NCBI RefSeq assembly: GCF_000317515.1
Contig: NC_019738.1
Coordinates: forward strand, 4,304,001-4,368,000
Source of the DNA: Allocoleopsis franciscana PCC 7113
GTDB taxonomy: Bacteria; Cyanobacteriota; Cyanobacteriia; Cyanobacteriales; Coleofasciculaceae
Direction: 5' to 3'
DNA length: 64,000 bases
Shown here: positions 56,263 through 64,000 of the stretch, one piece after another
Position numbering within the stretch: the stretch's first letter is position 1
Layout: each line of letters starts with the position of its first letter
The notes under the pieces: model-generated
Database searches by the model: none
Told to the model about the DNA's origin: nothing
Seen by the model: the letters and a program-made list of their open reading frames with translations, nothing else
Made by a program: the position numbers and the translations under genes

Positions 56263-56657
56263 AGGTTTTGTTGAGCGAATCAGAGACAAGGAAGGGGAGA
56301 TTAAAATTAGTTTGCTTGTCGCAGACTACGAATCGGGACAGAGAATTTAAGAATAATGCTCTATGTATTGGGTTTCAAGAGCAAAACTCAATGAGTTTCT
56401 TGGAGCAGAAACCGTATTATCTTCCCTATAACAGCCAAGTTCTCGGTTTTTAACGAATATCTTGCAGAATTCTCAAATCTATAAAAGTCCCAAGAAACAC
56501 ATCGTGTGAGTTGAGCTTTTGATGAGAATTGGGTAAAGTTATCTATCACCCTCTAGGCGATCGCACCATAGCCGAACTTGCCCAGCCGACCCTTAACTCG
56601 TTCCATCCTTCGTGAACAGTTAACAGCAAATCCAGCTAATTTATTGAGGTATGGGGC
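56263..56657. other. Spacer between the M16 gene and the VOC gene
   Basis: About 395 bases, no supported gene. Two plus-strand frames over this region (56108-56350 and 56268-56453) are shadows or fortuitous. Confidence 0.4.
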
Positions 56658-57122
56658 TTATTGATTGCTCAGGACTCGGAGAAATTCTAGCGGTAGACCA
56701 TCACTGTCGGCAATAAAAGCCACTTCGTAAACTCGTGAACCGATCATCTGTTGAGTCGGTTCCAAAAGAATTTTCAACGGTTGCAACGCTTCCGGGTTTT
56801 TGCTTGATGCTTCGGCAAAGCCTTGTTGTAAGTTGCTCAACCAAGTTGGGAGATTCGTTACCGTATCGGTGAGATCGAAAGACAAATGGTAATACCCAAC
56901 ATAATGTTCGTCCCCAAAGGCGTCGGGCGCAGGACGGGGTTCGGGAATCTGAATCAGTTCAATCCGTCCTCCTAATCCCTCCATCCAGCAAGCGAGAGTG
57001 ATACCGGCTGTGAAGCGTTCACAGACGGCAAATCCCAGTTGTTCGTAAAATGCGATCGCGCGATGAATGTCTGCTGTGCGAATTGAAGCGTGGTGCATCG
57101 GATTTTGGATTGAGTGACTCAA
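56658..57122 (-). CDS. VOC superfamily (glyoxalase-like) protein
   Basis: A 154-residue protein with the paired beta-alpha-beta-beta-beta modules of the vicinal-oxygen-chelate fold: HHASIRTADIHRAIAFYEQLGFAVCERF in the first half and VYEVAFIADSDGLPLEFLRVL in the second. Candidate metal ligands are the His of HHAS and the Glu of LEFL. It may be a glyoxalase, a dioxygenase-like enzyme or a binding protein. An internal Met at 57098 is a possible alternative start and would put the first His at residue 2. Adjacent on the same strand to the TIGR02652 gene. Confidence 0.8.
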   Translation of the reverse strand: MSHSIQNPMHHASIRTADIHRAIAFYEQLGFAVCERFTAGITLACWMEGLGGRIELIQIPEPRPAPDAFGDEHYVGYYHLSFDLTDTVTNLPTWLSNLQQGFAEASSKNPEALQPLKILLEPTQQMIGSRVYEVAFIADSDGLPLEFLRVLSNQ

Positions 57123-57152
57123 CCTCCAATCTAAAATCTAAAAGAGTCGTGT

Positions 57153-57662
57153 CTATTCAAAAATTCGGAAGTAAGGATAGCGCACGGGTATCCCTGGTTC
57201 TTTTTCCAAATCAAAATTGATCACTTCCCAGCAAGGTTCTTGTTCCGGTTCGGGGCTAAATTCTACTGGCAAGCCGTACAGTCTAGGTTTAGCGGGTTCT
57301 GAAGGCGATCGCCACGGTGTGCTACGCTCCAGGTAAGCACTTACTAACTCTTTATAACGACTGGCAATAATCACCCGCGTCGCTCGGTATCCTTGAGTGT
57401 AGAGCCGGTCTAGCGCTTCGTGAATTTCAAAGCGAATTCCATCCGGATGCGTGTGTTGCCGATACCACTCATCATTCCACTGACGCCAGTGACGCCCGGA
57501 TTGTAAATGAATCAATTCCCCAGTTTTTGGGTCTGCCTCGAAGGCACCATGACGCGGACACAGATAAGTATCGGTCAGGGTCAATGCCGGAATCATCTGA
57601 CGGCAGTGAGGACACTGAATCTCTGGACCAAATATGGGGTACTGCAAGCTTGAATTGATCAT
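57153..57662 (-). CDS. TIGR02652-family cyanobacterial protein
   Basis: A 169-residue conserved cyanobacterial protein. It has a zinc-ribbon-like pair near the start (IQCPHCRQMIPAL and YLCPRHGAFEAD), then a central SGRHWRQWNDEWYRQH segment, a mixed helix-strand part (IHEALDRLYTQGYRATRVIIASRYKELVSAYLERS) and a conserved C-terminal PCWEVINFDLEKEPGIPVRYPYFRIFE. Function is unknown. Cytoplasmic by composition. Codes for no membrane segment. Confidence 0.8.
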   Translation of the reverse strand: MINSSLQYPIFGPEIQCPHCRQMIPALTLTDTYLCPRHGAFEADPKTGELIHLQSGRHWRQWNDEWYRQHTHPDGIRFEIHEALDRLYTQGYRATRVIIASRYKELVSAYLERSTPWRSPSEPAKPRLYGLPVEFSPEPEQEPCWEVINFDLEKEPGIPVRYPYFRIFE

Positions 57663-57776
57663 TACATACCTATAGCCGTCTTTCCCTTGTGTGCTAGCCC
57701 TGTGGCTTTATTATATCTAGGGATCTGTTTGCTTCAGAAGATGTTTTGAGTAAACATATTGAATTAACTCTAGATT

Positions 57777-58331
57777 GTGAACGAGCTCAATAACCAATTC
57801 TCATTAACGACTTCTTTCTGGTCACCTCCTGACCTGTCTCCTGCGGCGTTTATCGCCCCGAATGCGGTGGTCATGGGTCAGGTCGTACTAGCCCCAGGGG
57901 TCAGCATTTGGTATGGTGCCGTTGTGCGAGCCGATGTTGAACGGATTGAAATTGGTGAATGCACCAATATTCAGGATGGGGCAATTTTACACGGTGACCC
58001 AGGCAAGCCCACCATCATTGAAGACCATGTCACGGTTGGTCATCGCGCTGTGATTCATTCAGCTTACATTGAACGCGGTAGTTTGATTGGCATTGGTGCG
58101 ATCGTCCTAGATGGTGTACGTGTGGGTACCGGTAGCATTGTGGGTGCTGGTGCGGTGGTGAGTAAGGATGTTCCCCCCTTCTCCCTGGTGGTTGGAGTTC
58201 CGGCTAAGCGATTACGCGATATCGCTGAAGCGGAGGCGTTGGAACTGATTGAACATGCGAGGCGTTATGAAAAGCTGGCTCTCGTTCACGCTGGGAAGGG
58301 AACCGATTTAGGGTTTGCCAAGCCTGACTAA
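57777..58331 (+). CDS. Gamma carbonic anhydrase / hexapeptide-repeat protein
   Basis: A 184-residue left-handed beta-helix protein starting at GTG 57777. Hexapeptide turns run from about residue 25 to 145. The zinc-binding histidines occur in [15 protein letters not shown] and [14 protein letters not shown], in the positions expected for gamma-class carbonic anhydrases (CamH/CcmM relatives). The CcmM C-terminal RuBisCO-small-subunit-like repeats are absent, so this is a stand-alone member. It could be a carbonic anhydrase or an NDH-1-associated protein as in plant mitochondria; activity is not shown. Confidence 0.85.
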   Translation: MNELNNQFSLTTSFWSPPDLSPAAFIAPNAVVMGQVVLAPGVSIWYGAVVRADVERIEIGECTNIQDGAILHGDPGKPTIIEDHVTVGHRAVIHSAYIERGSLIGIGAIVLDGVRVGTGSIVGAGAVVSKDVPPFSLVVGVPAKRLRDIAEAEALELIEHARRYEKLALVHAGKGTDLGFAKPD

Positions 58332-58610
58332 GCGGGTGGGGGATGGGGGATGGGGGATGGGTAAAGACACACCATTACGTCTAACTACCACTGTGTATAA
58401 GGTTTGTGCATCCATCGACGGACTGATACCAAGTTGCAGTCAAAGATGGCAGGCTGTTTTCCCGGCTCCCCAGCTCCCCACTTGACAAGCCCAATTCCTG
58501 TGTCTGGTTCAATTCAACAAGTCCTATGGCAAACTATGCCAATTTGCTTAAAAATGGAAAAATGAGAATAATTCAAAAAACTTCAAGCGTTAAGGCAAAG
58601 GGCTAAAAAT
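58332..58610. repeat. psbY upstream region with G-rich heptamers
   Basis: Directly after the carbonic anhydrase stop is a ggggatg-type tandem run (about 58336-58360). The rest is spacer and probably holds the psbY promoter. Confidence 0.5.
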
Positions 58611-58733
58611 ATGGACATTGATTGGCGTGTAGCAATAGTTTTGTCTCCTATCCTCCTGGCAGCAGGCTGGGCACTCTTCAATATTGGTGCGGCTGCCCTG
58701 AGACAAGTCCAGGGGTTTCTCAGTAAATCCTGA
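58611..58733 (+). CDS. psbY: Photosystem II protein Y
   Basis: A 40-residue single-span protein that I translated directly from the DNA. It reads [19 protein letters not shown] then [18 protein letters not shown], matching the PsbY pattern WRV-IVL-P-LLAAGWA-FNIG-AAL. One membrane helix and a short stromal tail. PsbY is a peripheral small subunit near cytochrome b559 in photosystem II. The gene is too short for most gene finders. A large inverted repeat follows 22 bases after the stop. Confidence 0.9.
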   Translation: MDIDWRVAIVLSPILLAAGWALFNIGAAALRQVQGFLSKS

Positions 58734-58755
58734 ACCGTGCTGAGTACGACCTAGA

Positions 58756-58800
58756 AGAAAGCCAGCTAACTCACGATAACCGGAGGGCAGCTGGCTTTCT
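58756..58800 (+). terminator. Large hairpin downstream of psbY
   Basis: A 12-bp perfect stem agaaagccagct (58756-58767) / agctggctttct (58789-58800) with a 21-base loop. It is followed by gtacactgg rather than a long T-run; still, a terminator or stabilising hairpin is likely. Confidence 0.6.
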
Positions 58801-58881
58801 GTACACTGGCATCTTGCACCTTTTTCAGTAAGCTTTTTAGCCTCTTTCAACTGGATAGTTATTTCCGCCGCGCTGCACGAT

Positions 58882-58930
58882 GTTTTTTTAACGCAGAGGG
58901 TCACAGAGGTTTTCGCCAAGGGACGCAGAG
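58882..58930 (+). repeat. AACGCAGAGG-type interspersed repeat, copy C
   Basis: tgtttttttaacgcagagg, then cacagagg, then ggacgcagag. It abuts the 3' end of the HD-domain gene. Confidence 0.65.
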
Positions 58931-58942
58931 TTGGTGGATATG

Positions 58943-59773
58943 CTATTCGTGTTCGACCCGAAATACATTGGCGTAGAGATTGGCAATAATTTGCTTGCCC
59001 TCTAGGGTTGTTTCTAAGTAACGTAAGGCTGGCTGAATGTAGGGATAGGCACCTTTTCGATAAAAGGTTGGATAGTTCTTCCTTAAATCACCCGGTGTGC
59101 GATAACCTAAAGTTTTGTTTACGCCAGTTTCTTCAAACTCGTAGAATAGAGCAGGAATTTTTTGTAAGTAGCGTGGGTCACTGAGTTGACCAATTAAATC
59201 AGCGGCTCTGACTAAACCCGGATAGTTGATGGTATCGGAATGCTCCTCATCTAGAGGTACTGGGAAGCGAGTTAGCTCAATATAGCGCTGGATGACTTGG
59301 GCATCAAGGACGTTGTGAATGCCGAAGCGTTCGCTGATAAATAGTTTGCCCCGATCCACATGAAAAGGAGTCAAACTAGCGTCTGTGGAGCCACAAGGGA
59401 GTAAGATCATGATGTCCTCTAGACCGGTGGCATATAAGCTTTCGTCTTCTTTGTCTTGCTGACAGACTCCCTTGATGTAGCCAATGTCATGACACAGCAA
59501 GGCAATGATGAAATGTAACCAATCCTCACAGGAAACACCTCCTTCTCGGATGTGCTTGCCCCGCAAAATTTCCTGACCGACTAAGCTTACTAAGACGGTA
59601 TGCTCGACGTTGTGATAGAGAGCATCACTATTGGCAATGATTTCCAAAGCCATATTTGCAGCCCATCCCAAAATGTCTGCATAATTCGGTTTGAGGTTAC
59701 CGTAAGTCTGGCGATAGCCAGCTTTCAGGCGTTCAACACAGCTATTAATTAACACGGCTGTAGGATTAAACAT
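58943..59773 (-). CDS. HD-domain metal-dependent phosphohydrolase
   Basis: A 276-residue protein of the HD superfamily. Motifs YHNVEHT and FIIALLCHDIGYIKG supply the metal-binding His and the His-Asp pair. The middle region VDRGKLFISERFG and the C-terminal YPGLVRAADLIGQLSDPRYLQKIPALFYEFEETG are further conserved-looking blocks with a probable second Asp ligand (RAADLIG). HD proteins often hydrolyse cyclic or poly-phosphorylated nucleotides; the exact substrate is not readable here. It faces away from the HTH-TIR-ATPase gene across a 659-base spacer. Confidence 0.85.
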   Translation of the reverse strand: MFNPTAVLINSCVERLKAGYRQTYGNLKPNYADILGWAANMALEIIANSDALYHNVEHTVLVSLVGQEILRGKHIREGGVSCEDWLHFIIALLCHDIGYIKGVCQQDKEDESLYATGLEDIMILLPCGSTDASLTPFHVDRGKLFISERFGIHNVLDAQVIQRYIELTRFPVPLDEEHSDTINYPGLVRAADLIGQLSDPRYLQKIPALFYEFEETGVNKTLGYRTPGDLRKNYPTFYRKGAYPYIQPALRYLETTLEGKQIIANLYANVFRVEHE

Positions 59774-60432
59774 CTTATGTATCCTCTGAAAAAAATAACC
59801 TAACTTTGTGAATCAAGTTACTGAAGGCAGGCGCTCAACCTATCAGTTAATAGATCGGTGATTTTTTGGGGTTAGGCTTGGACTTCACACAAAAATTAAA
59901 TGAGTTATTTTACTCTGTGATCATTTTGGCTAAAATTTTAGTAATAAGGAATCAAGAAACCTCATAACTTTGTTCGATATTGATGTAGATCTGACAAGGC
60001 AAGAATCTTAAATAGAAGGAAAACTCAGTAAACCTCATAGAACCTCATAAAAAACTATAAACCCTGGAAATCAAGCTCAAAAAAAGCAAGATTAGCTAAT
60101 TAAGATAAAGTTGGAGTAGTATGATTTTGAGCAAAAGATTTTTACCCTTAAATCAGATCCTTTGGGATCAGGTGTAAAGGGGTAAGAGAGAAGCAGGCCG
60201 TCAAAAGGCTATTTGAACTGAGTGAGAACTGGAGGCCAAATACCATGCACTTCATCTGATCTTAACAATTAGGGACTTATCATCGTTGTGATCGATGTCA
60301 ACAATAGGAGCGATCTATATCTAAACCAATAGAGAAATGAAAACTTAGCCTTGAAACGTCAGCTTTCGGATCAAGTCATTCTTTGAAAAAAAATTATTAT
60401 TTTAATTTAAAAATCCTAATTTTAGGAGAACC
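59774..60432. promoter_or_regulatory. Upstream region of the HTH-TIR-ATPase gene with AACCTCATA repeats
   Basis: A 659-base AT-rich spacer. The 9-base word aacctcata occurs three times in direct orientation: 59958-59966, 60031-60039 and 60041-60049 (the last two nearly adjacent). Such direct repeats could be binding sites of a regulator, perhaps the HTH domain encoded next door. taggagaacc forms a good ribosome-binding site before ATG 60433. Confidence 0.45.
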
Positions 60433-62331
60433 ATGAAAGCTGAAGACGCACTAGAGTTTGTAGAAAAAATAGTTCATGCCAAAACAGGCAAACATTTAAA
60501 TGACTTAGAGAGACAAGTCTTCCTTGGGTCTTACGAAGGGAAGACTTATGAGGAAATTTATCCTCTCAATCCTGAGTATGTAGAAAGATACGTGGGTTAT
60601 CGATTATGGCAAAAGCTGTCAAACGTCTTCGAGGAAAGAGTTACCAAAAAAATGTTCCGAGGGGCGCTAGAGCGGGCGATCAAGAAAGAGTCCTTGCAGG
60701 TCGAAAAAGTAGATCAGAAACAGAGAGTTTTAATCTCACATTGGGCACAAGAGCCAGATTTGACACTTGCCTTGCAGTTGTGTGAAGCAGTGCAGGCGGC
60801 TAAACATCAAACGTTTAGGGCAACGGTAGGGTCAACTGGCAGAGATTTACCCACTCTGGAAGAAGATTGGATTGCTCAAATTGATACACAATTGAAGCTA
60901 TGTGACTATTACTTGTTGCTATTGTCTCCTCAAGCGGCAGTGAGTGAGATGGCAATTGAGAAGTTGCGGCGGGCGAAAGAGTTGCGGGATTCCCGCCCAA
61001 ACCACAAGCCCGTTGTGCTAGCAATTCGGATTAATTGTCCTCTCAATACGCCCTTGAATCATGACCTCCGCAGCTATTTACAAGGGATTGGACAGCGTGA
61101 ATGGAAATCGCCTGCTGATACTCCAAACTTAATTCAAGAAATTCTGAATTTGTTGGTTGATGGGGAGAGAGAGGTAGGGGGAGAGTGGAACCCATTTGTT
61201 ACCGAAGAGGAGACGGGGGGGGAGCAAAAAAATGTAACCCCATCTGCCTCTGCAACTGTACACTCCTCTGCGCTTGCCCTGGATAGCCCACCACTCCCTG
61301 TGGCGGAACCAGAGTTGCCGAGTGGTCAAGTGCGTCTCGCCTCTGCTTTTTATGTAGAGCGAGTTCCTTATGAAGCTCTCTGTTATAAGGAAATTTTACA
61401 TCCAGGGGCTTTAATTCGGATTAAAGCGCCCAGGCAAATGGGCAAAACATCTTTGATGGCGAGAATTTTATATCATGCCAAAGAGCAGGGATATCGCACG
61501 GTACCGCTCTCTTTTCAACATGCCGATGCCGGAGTTTTTAGTAGTTTGAATCAACTCTTACAGTGGTTCTGTGCCAGAATTACGCGCAAACTACGTTTAC
61601 CCCATCAGGTTGATGATTATTGGACGGATACTTATGGAAGTAAGGATAATTGTACCGATTACTTTCAAGATTGCCTCTTACCAGAAACCGATACTCCCCT
61701 GGTATTGGGTTTAGATGAAGTTGATCGAGTTTTCCAATACCCAATCATTGCTGATGATTTTTTTGGTTTATTGCGGGCTTGGTATGAAGAAGCTGGGTAT
61801 GGTGATGGTGACTTGTGGGAAAAACTCCGATTGGTTGTGGTGCACTCGACGGAAGTTTATGTGCCGTTGAATGTGAATCAATCGCCATTTAATGTTGGTT
61901 TGCCGATTGAATTGCCGGAATTTATCCCTGAACAGGTACAAGATTTGACCCAGCGGCACGGATTAAATTGGAATGCCTCTCAGGTGGAGCAACTCATGTC
62001 TATTGTAGGTGGGCATCCTTATTTAGTCCGGGTCGCACTTTACAATCTGGCGACAGGACAACTTACCCTCGATCAATTATTAACCCAAGCCCCCACCGAA
62101 GCGGGGCTTTATGGTGACCATCTGCGCCGACATTTGTGGCATCTCCAACAGCATCCAGAGTTAGCCGCTGCATTTACTAAAGTTGTGACGACTCATGAAC
62201 CTGTGGAATTAGAGTCTGTGGTGGCGTTTAAGTTACACAGTTTGGGTTTGGTACACTTACAGGGCAATTATGTTACGCCTCGATTTGATTTATATCGTCA
62301 ATATTTTTATGAACGGTTAGCGACAACTTAA
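60433..62331 (+). CDS. HTH (vMAP-type)-TIR-AAA ATPase protein
   Basis: A 632-residue multidomain protein. Residues 1-85 resemble the N-terminal HTH of vWA-MoxR-associated proteins (AEDALEFVEKIVHAKTGKHLNDLE). Residues about 97-230 are TIR-like: QRVLISHWAQEPDL, then CDYYLLLLSPQAAVSEMAIEK with the likely conserved Glu in VSEMAIEK. A Pro/Ser-rich linker follows. Residues about 295-630 are an AAA-like ATPase with Walker A in [13 protein letters not shown] and Walker B in LVLGLDEVDRVF. TIR domains in prokaryotes often degrade NAD+ or make signals in defence; the ATPase may act as a switch. The next gene encodes a related ATPase. Function is inference from domains. Confidence 0.85.
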   Translation: MKAEDALEFVEKIVHAKTGKHLNDLERQVFLGSYEGKTYEEIYPLNPEYVERYVGYRLWQKLSNVFEERVTKKMFRGALERAIKKESLQVEKVDQKQRVLISHWAQEPDLTLALQLCEAVQAAKHQTFRATVGSTGRDLPTLEEDWIAQIDTQLKLCDYYLLLLSPQAAVSEMAIEKLRRAKELRDSRPNHKPVVLAIRINCPLNTPLNHDLRSYLQGIGQREWKSPADTPNLIQEILNLLVDGEREVGGEWNPFVTEEETGGEQKNVTPSASATVHSSALALDSPPLPVAEPELPSGQVRLASAFYVERVPYEALCYKEILHPGALIRIKAPRQMGKTSLMARILYHAKEQGYRTVPLSFQHADAGVFSSLNQLLQWFCARITRKLRLPHQVDDYWTDTYGSKDNCTDYFQDCLLPETDTPLVLGLDEVDRVFQYPIIADDFFGLLRAWYEEAGYGDGDLWEKLRLVVVHSTEVYVPLNVNQSPFNVGLPIELPEFIPEQVQDLTQRHGLNWNASQVEQLMSIVGGHPYLVRVALYNLATGQLTLDQLLTQAPTEAGLYGDHLRRHLWHLQQHPELAAAFTKVVTTHEPVELESVVAFKLHSLGLVHLQGNYVTPRFDLYRQYFYERLATT

Positions 62332-62374
62332 GGAAAATTGCCTCGTCAAAGTTGGGACATTAGGAGTTAATGCC

Positions 62375-62545
62375 ATGTCTTCTCCAGTTCTAGGGGAAAA
62401 GTGTCGAAGCTTTTTCTTACCCTTGAGAGTCGTTCACACGATTTTGTCGGGAGTGGGAATTAGCGCTTTGATAGGAGTAGAGGAATGGGTGTATTTACAA
62501 CGGCAACTCTTCCAAGTGGGGCACTCCAGCAAGTTGTCTGGCTAG
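62375..62545 (+). CDS. Possible small protein between the two ATPase genes
   Basis: A 56-codon frame from ATG 62375 (MSSPVLGEKCRSF) with a hydrophobic middle (VVHTILSGVGISALIGV). No homologue is recognised. It overlaps, in another frame, the 41-codon frame at 62485-62610, so at most one of the two is likely to be real. Confidence 0.2.
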   Translation: MSSPVLGEKCRSFFLPLRVVHTILSGVGISALIGVEEWVYLQRQLFQVGHSSKLSG

Positions 62546-62610
62546 AACTTGCCACAAATCCAAATGAATTTACGGCACAAATACAACAAGGGGCTAGCAT
62601 CCATGATTGA
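62485..62610 (+). CDS. Possible small protein overlapping the second ATPase start
   Basis: A 41-codon frame from ATG 62485, preceded by aggagtagagga, a good ribosome-binding site. It reads [19 protein letters not shown] and then an Asn/Gln-rich tail, and its stop overlaps the start of the next gene by eight bases, as in translationally coupled pairs. It may be a true short gene or a fragment of a decayed effector. No family is recognised. Confidence 0.3.
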   Translation: MGVFTTATLPSGALQQVVWLELATNPNEFTAQIQQGASIHD

Positions 62611-64000
62611 GGATAGTGTATTTTCGACTCAACAGCGTATCCCAAGTAAAACGCTAAATCCAGATTATCACTACAAAGTTGGGGGGCATTTGCCATTAAA
62701 TGCTCCTACCTATGTGGTACGGCAGGCAGATTTCGATCTTTATGAAGGGTTAAAAGCAGGGGAATTTTGTTATGTTCTTAACTCCCGGCAGATGGGAAAA
62801 ACCAGCTTGCGAGTACGAACCATGCAAAAACTGCAAGCCGAAGGATTTGCCTGTGCGGCGATTGATTTGACGAAAATTGGTAGCCAGGATATTACCTCCG
62901 ATAAGTGGTACAACGGGGTGATCAGAAGCCTGGTAAGAGGATTTAATTTATCGGACAAGGTGAATGATCGCACTTGGTTACGCGATCGCGAATACCTGCC
63001 TCCGGTGCAGCGTTTAAGTGAGTTTATCGAACAGGTACTACTGCCTTCCGTCAGCCAAAAAATCGTCATTTTTATAGACGAAATCGATAATACGCTCAGC
63101 TTAAATTTCAAAACCGATGATTTTTTTGCCTTTATCCGGGCTTGCATTGAGTACGAACGGCTAACTTTTGCCCTGTTAGGAGTCGCTACCCCTTCAGATT
63201 TGATTCAAAACAAAATTCGCACCCCATTTAATTTGGGGCGGGCCATTGAATTGCAGGGTTTTGAATTAGAAGAAGCACAGCCTTTAGCTGAAGGATTAGC
63301 GATCAAATCTCACTATCCCCAAGCTGTGCTGAAAGCGGTACTGGATTGGACAGGAGGGCAACCGTTTCTTACGCAAAAACTTTGCCACTTCATCTTCATT
63401 TCAGAATCTCCTATACCCATCGGTGGCGAGAAAATATGGGTGGAAAATTTAGTGCGATCGCGGATTATTGACAATTGGGAAGCGATGGATGAACCCCCCC
63501 ATCTTAAGACGATACGCGATCGCCTGCTGCGAATTGGTCAGCGTAGCCGTGCGCTACTCGATCTCTATCAGCAAATTTTGGAACACGGTGAAATAGCAGC
63601 TACTGGCAGTCCCGAACACTTAGAATTGCGATTGTCCGGGTTAGTGGTCAAGCGAGACGGAAAATTAAGAGTTTGTAATCGTATTTATGCCTCTGTATTT
63701 AATCTCAGCTTGGTGAAAAAAGCCTTGGTAGACTTACATGCTGAATTTATGCAACTGGTCACCAAGCAAGAACAACGATTGTTGTCGATGCTCAGTATGA
63801 TGAAGGGGAAAGGATTTGATGAACTCCTTCATGATATTTTGGGTTCCATTACTCTGAAAATCTGTGAATTAGTCAGTGTAGACCGCACCACTATTTTATT
63901 TGTCGATGAAGACCAAAAAGAATTATGGTCAATTATTGCCAGGGAGGGCAGTAGTCGATACCCAGAAATTGAAATTCTAGCTAGCAAAGAGACAGAAGGA
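62603..64000 (+). CDS. AAA-like ATPase with C-terminal GAF domain (runs off the window)
   Basis: An open frame of 466 codons from ATG 62603 to the right edge, which I translated directly and found unbroken. The N-terminal ATPase (AAA_35-like) has Walker A in [12 protein letters not shown] (about residue 58-69) and Walker B in [10 protein letters not shown] (about 152-161). It is followed by [14 protein letters not shown] and the [11 protein letters not shown] segment typical of this family. From about residue 385 a GAF domain begins ([47 protein letters not shown]). The output domain beyond the edge is unknown; in relatives it is often a cyclase or histidine kinase. It shares Walker-A style and position with its neighbour. 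Confidence 0.85.
   Translation, partial: MIEDSVFSTQQRIPSKTLNPDYHYKVGGHLPLNAPTYVVRQADFDLYEGLKAGEFCYVLNSRQMGKTSLRVRTMQKLQAEGFACAAIDLTKIGSQDITSDKWYNGVIRSLVRGFNLSDKVNDRTWLRDREYLPPVQRLSEFIEQVLLPSVSQKIVIFIDEIDNTLSLNFKTDDFFAFIRACIEYERLTFALLGVATPSDLIQNKIRTPFNLGRAIELQGFELEEAQPLAEGLAIKSHYPQAVLKAVLDWTGGQPFLTQKLCHFIFISESPIPIGGEKIWVENLVRSRIIDNWEAMDEPPHLKTIRDRLLRIGQRSRALLDLYQQILEHGEIAATGSPEHLELRLSGLVVKRDGKLRVCNRIYASVFNLSLVKKALVDLHAEFMQLVTKQEQRLLSMLSMMKGKGFDELLHDILGSITLKICELVSVDRTTILFVDEDQKELWSIIAREGSSRYPEIEILASKETEG

Overview
The window is chromosomal DNA from a cyanobacterium. Evidence for this is the photosystem II genes psbV, psbV2 and psbY, a plastocyanin gene (petE), a cta respiratory oxidase set, the very frequent HIP1 octamer GCGATCGC, runs of short tandem heptamers, and small conserved cyanobacterial proteins. 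The full glycogen/trehalose enzyme set, the HTH-TIR-ATPase protein and the many interspersed repeats suggest a filamentous, mat-forming or desiccation-tolerant lineage of the Coleofasciculus/Microcoleus/Oscillatoriales kind. The genus is an inference.

Layout. 1-3.6 kb: the edge of an unknown gene and two paralogous ABC-2-type permeases (minus strand). 4-8.2 kb: leuB, a small unknown gene, pilD, a DUF2007 gene, accD and an IF-2-N-like small gene. 8.4-10.3 kb: the electron-carrier block psbV, psbV2, petE, closed by a strong terminator. 10.4-12 kb: two tandem rhomboid proteases. 12.4-18.9 kb: a divergent cytochrome oxidase locus, ctaA-ctaB on the minus strand and ctaC-ctaD-ctaE on the plus strand, i.e. 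heme A synthesis next to the aa3-type oxidase that uses it.

19-36 kb is the metabolic centrepiece. It holds glgE, treS fused to maltokinase, glgB, treY, a glycosyltransferase and two treZ copies. TreS-maltokinase turns trehalose into maltose 1-phosphate, GlgE polymerises that into alpha-1,4-glucan and GlgB branches it. TreY and TreZ run the other way, from glucan to trehalose. The locus can therefore interconvert storage glucan and a compatible solute. Further on, a GH65 disaccharide phosphorylase fused to beta-phosphoglucomutase (43-46 kb) and a sucrose synthase (46.3-48.8 kb) extend the disaccharide theme.

36-43 kb: a secreted protein, ilvC, an amidase, an acyltransferase and a DM13-like small protein, separated by repeat-rich spacers. 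49.7-51.3 kb: an IS5-like insertion sequence with inverted ends and a frameshifted transposase. 51.8-59.8 kb: map, a cupredoxin, a two-domain M16 peptidase, a VOC protein, a TIGR02652 protein, a gamma carbonic anhydrase-like protein, psbY and an HD-domain protein. The right end (60.4-64 kb) has an HTH(vMAP)-TIR-AAA protein followed by an AAA-GAF protein that runs off the window; it looks like a conflict or signalling module.

The observations most worth a second look are: a palindromic repeat inserted in frame into the maltokinase domain of treS; the treZ pair with an 89-nt identical 3' block and an altered active-site motif in one copy; the phosphorylase/mutase fusion; two intergenic sites sharing a 20-nt motif followed by terminator hairpins (possible sRNAs); a PsbV2 with Cys where PsbV has its axial His; and the TIR/AAA module.
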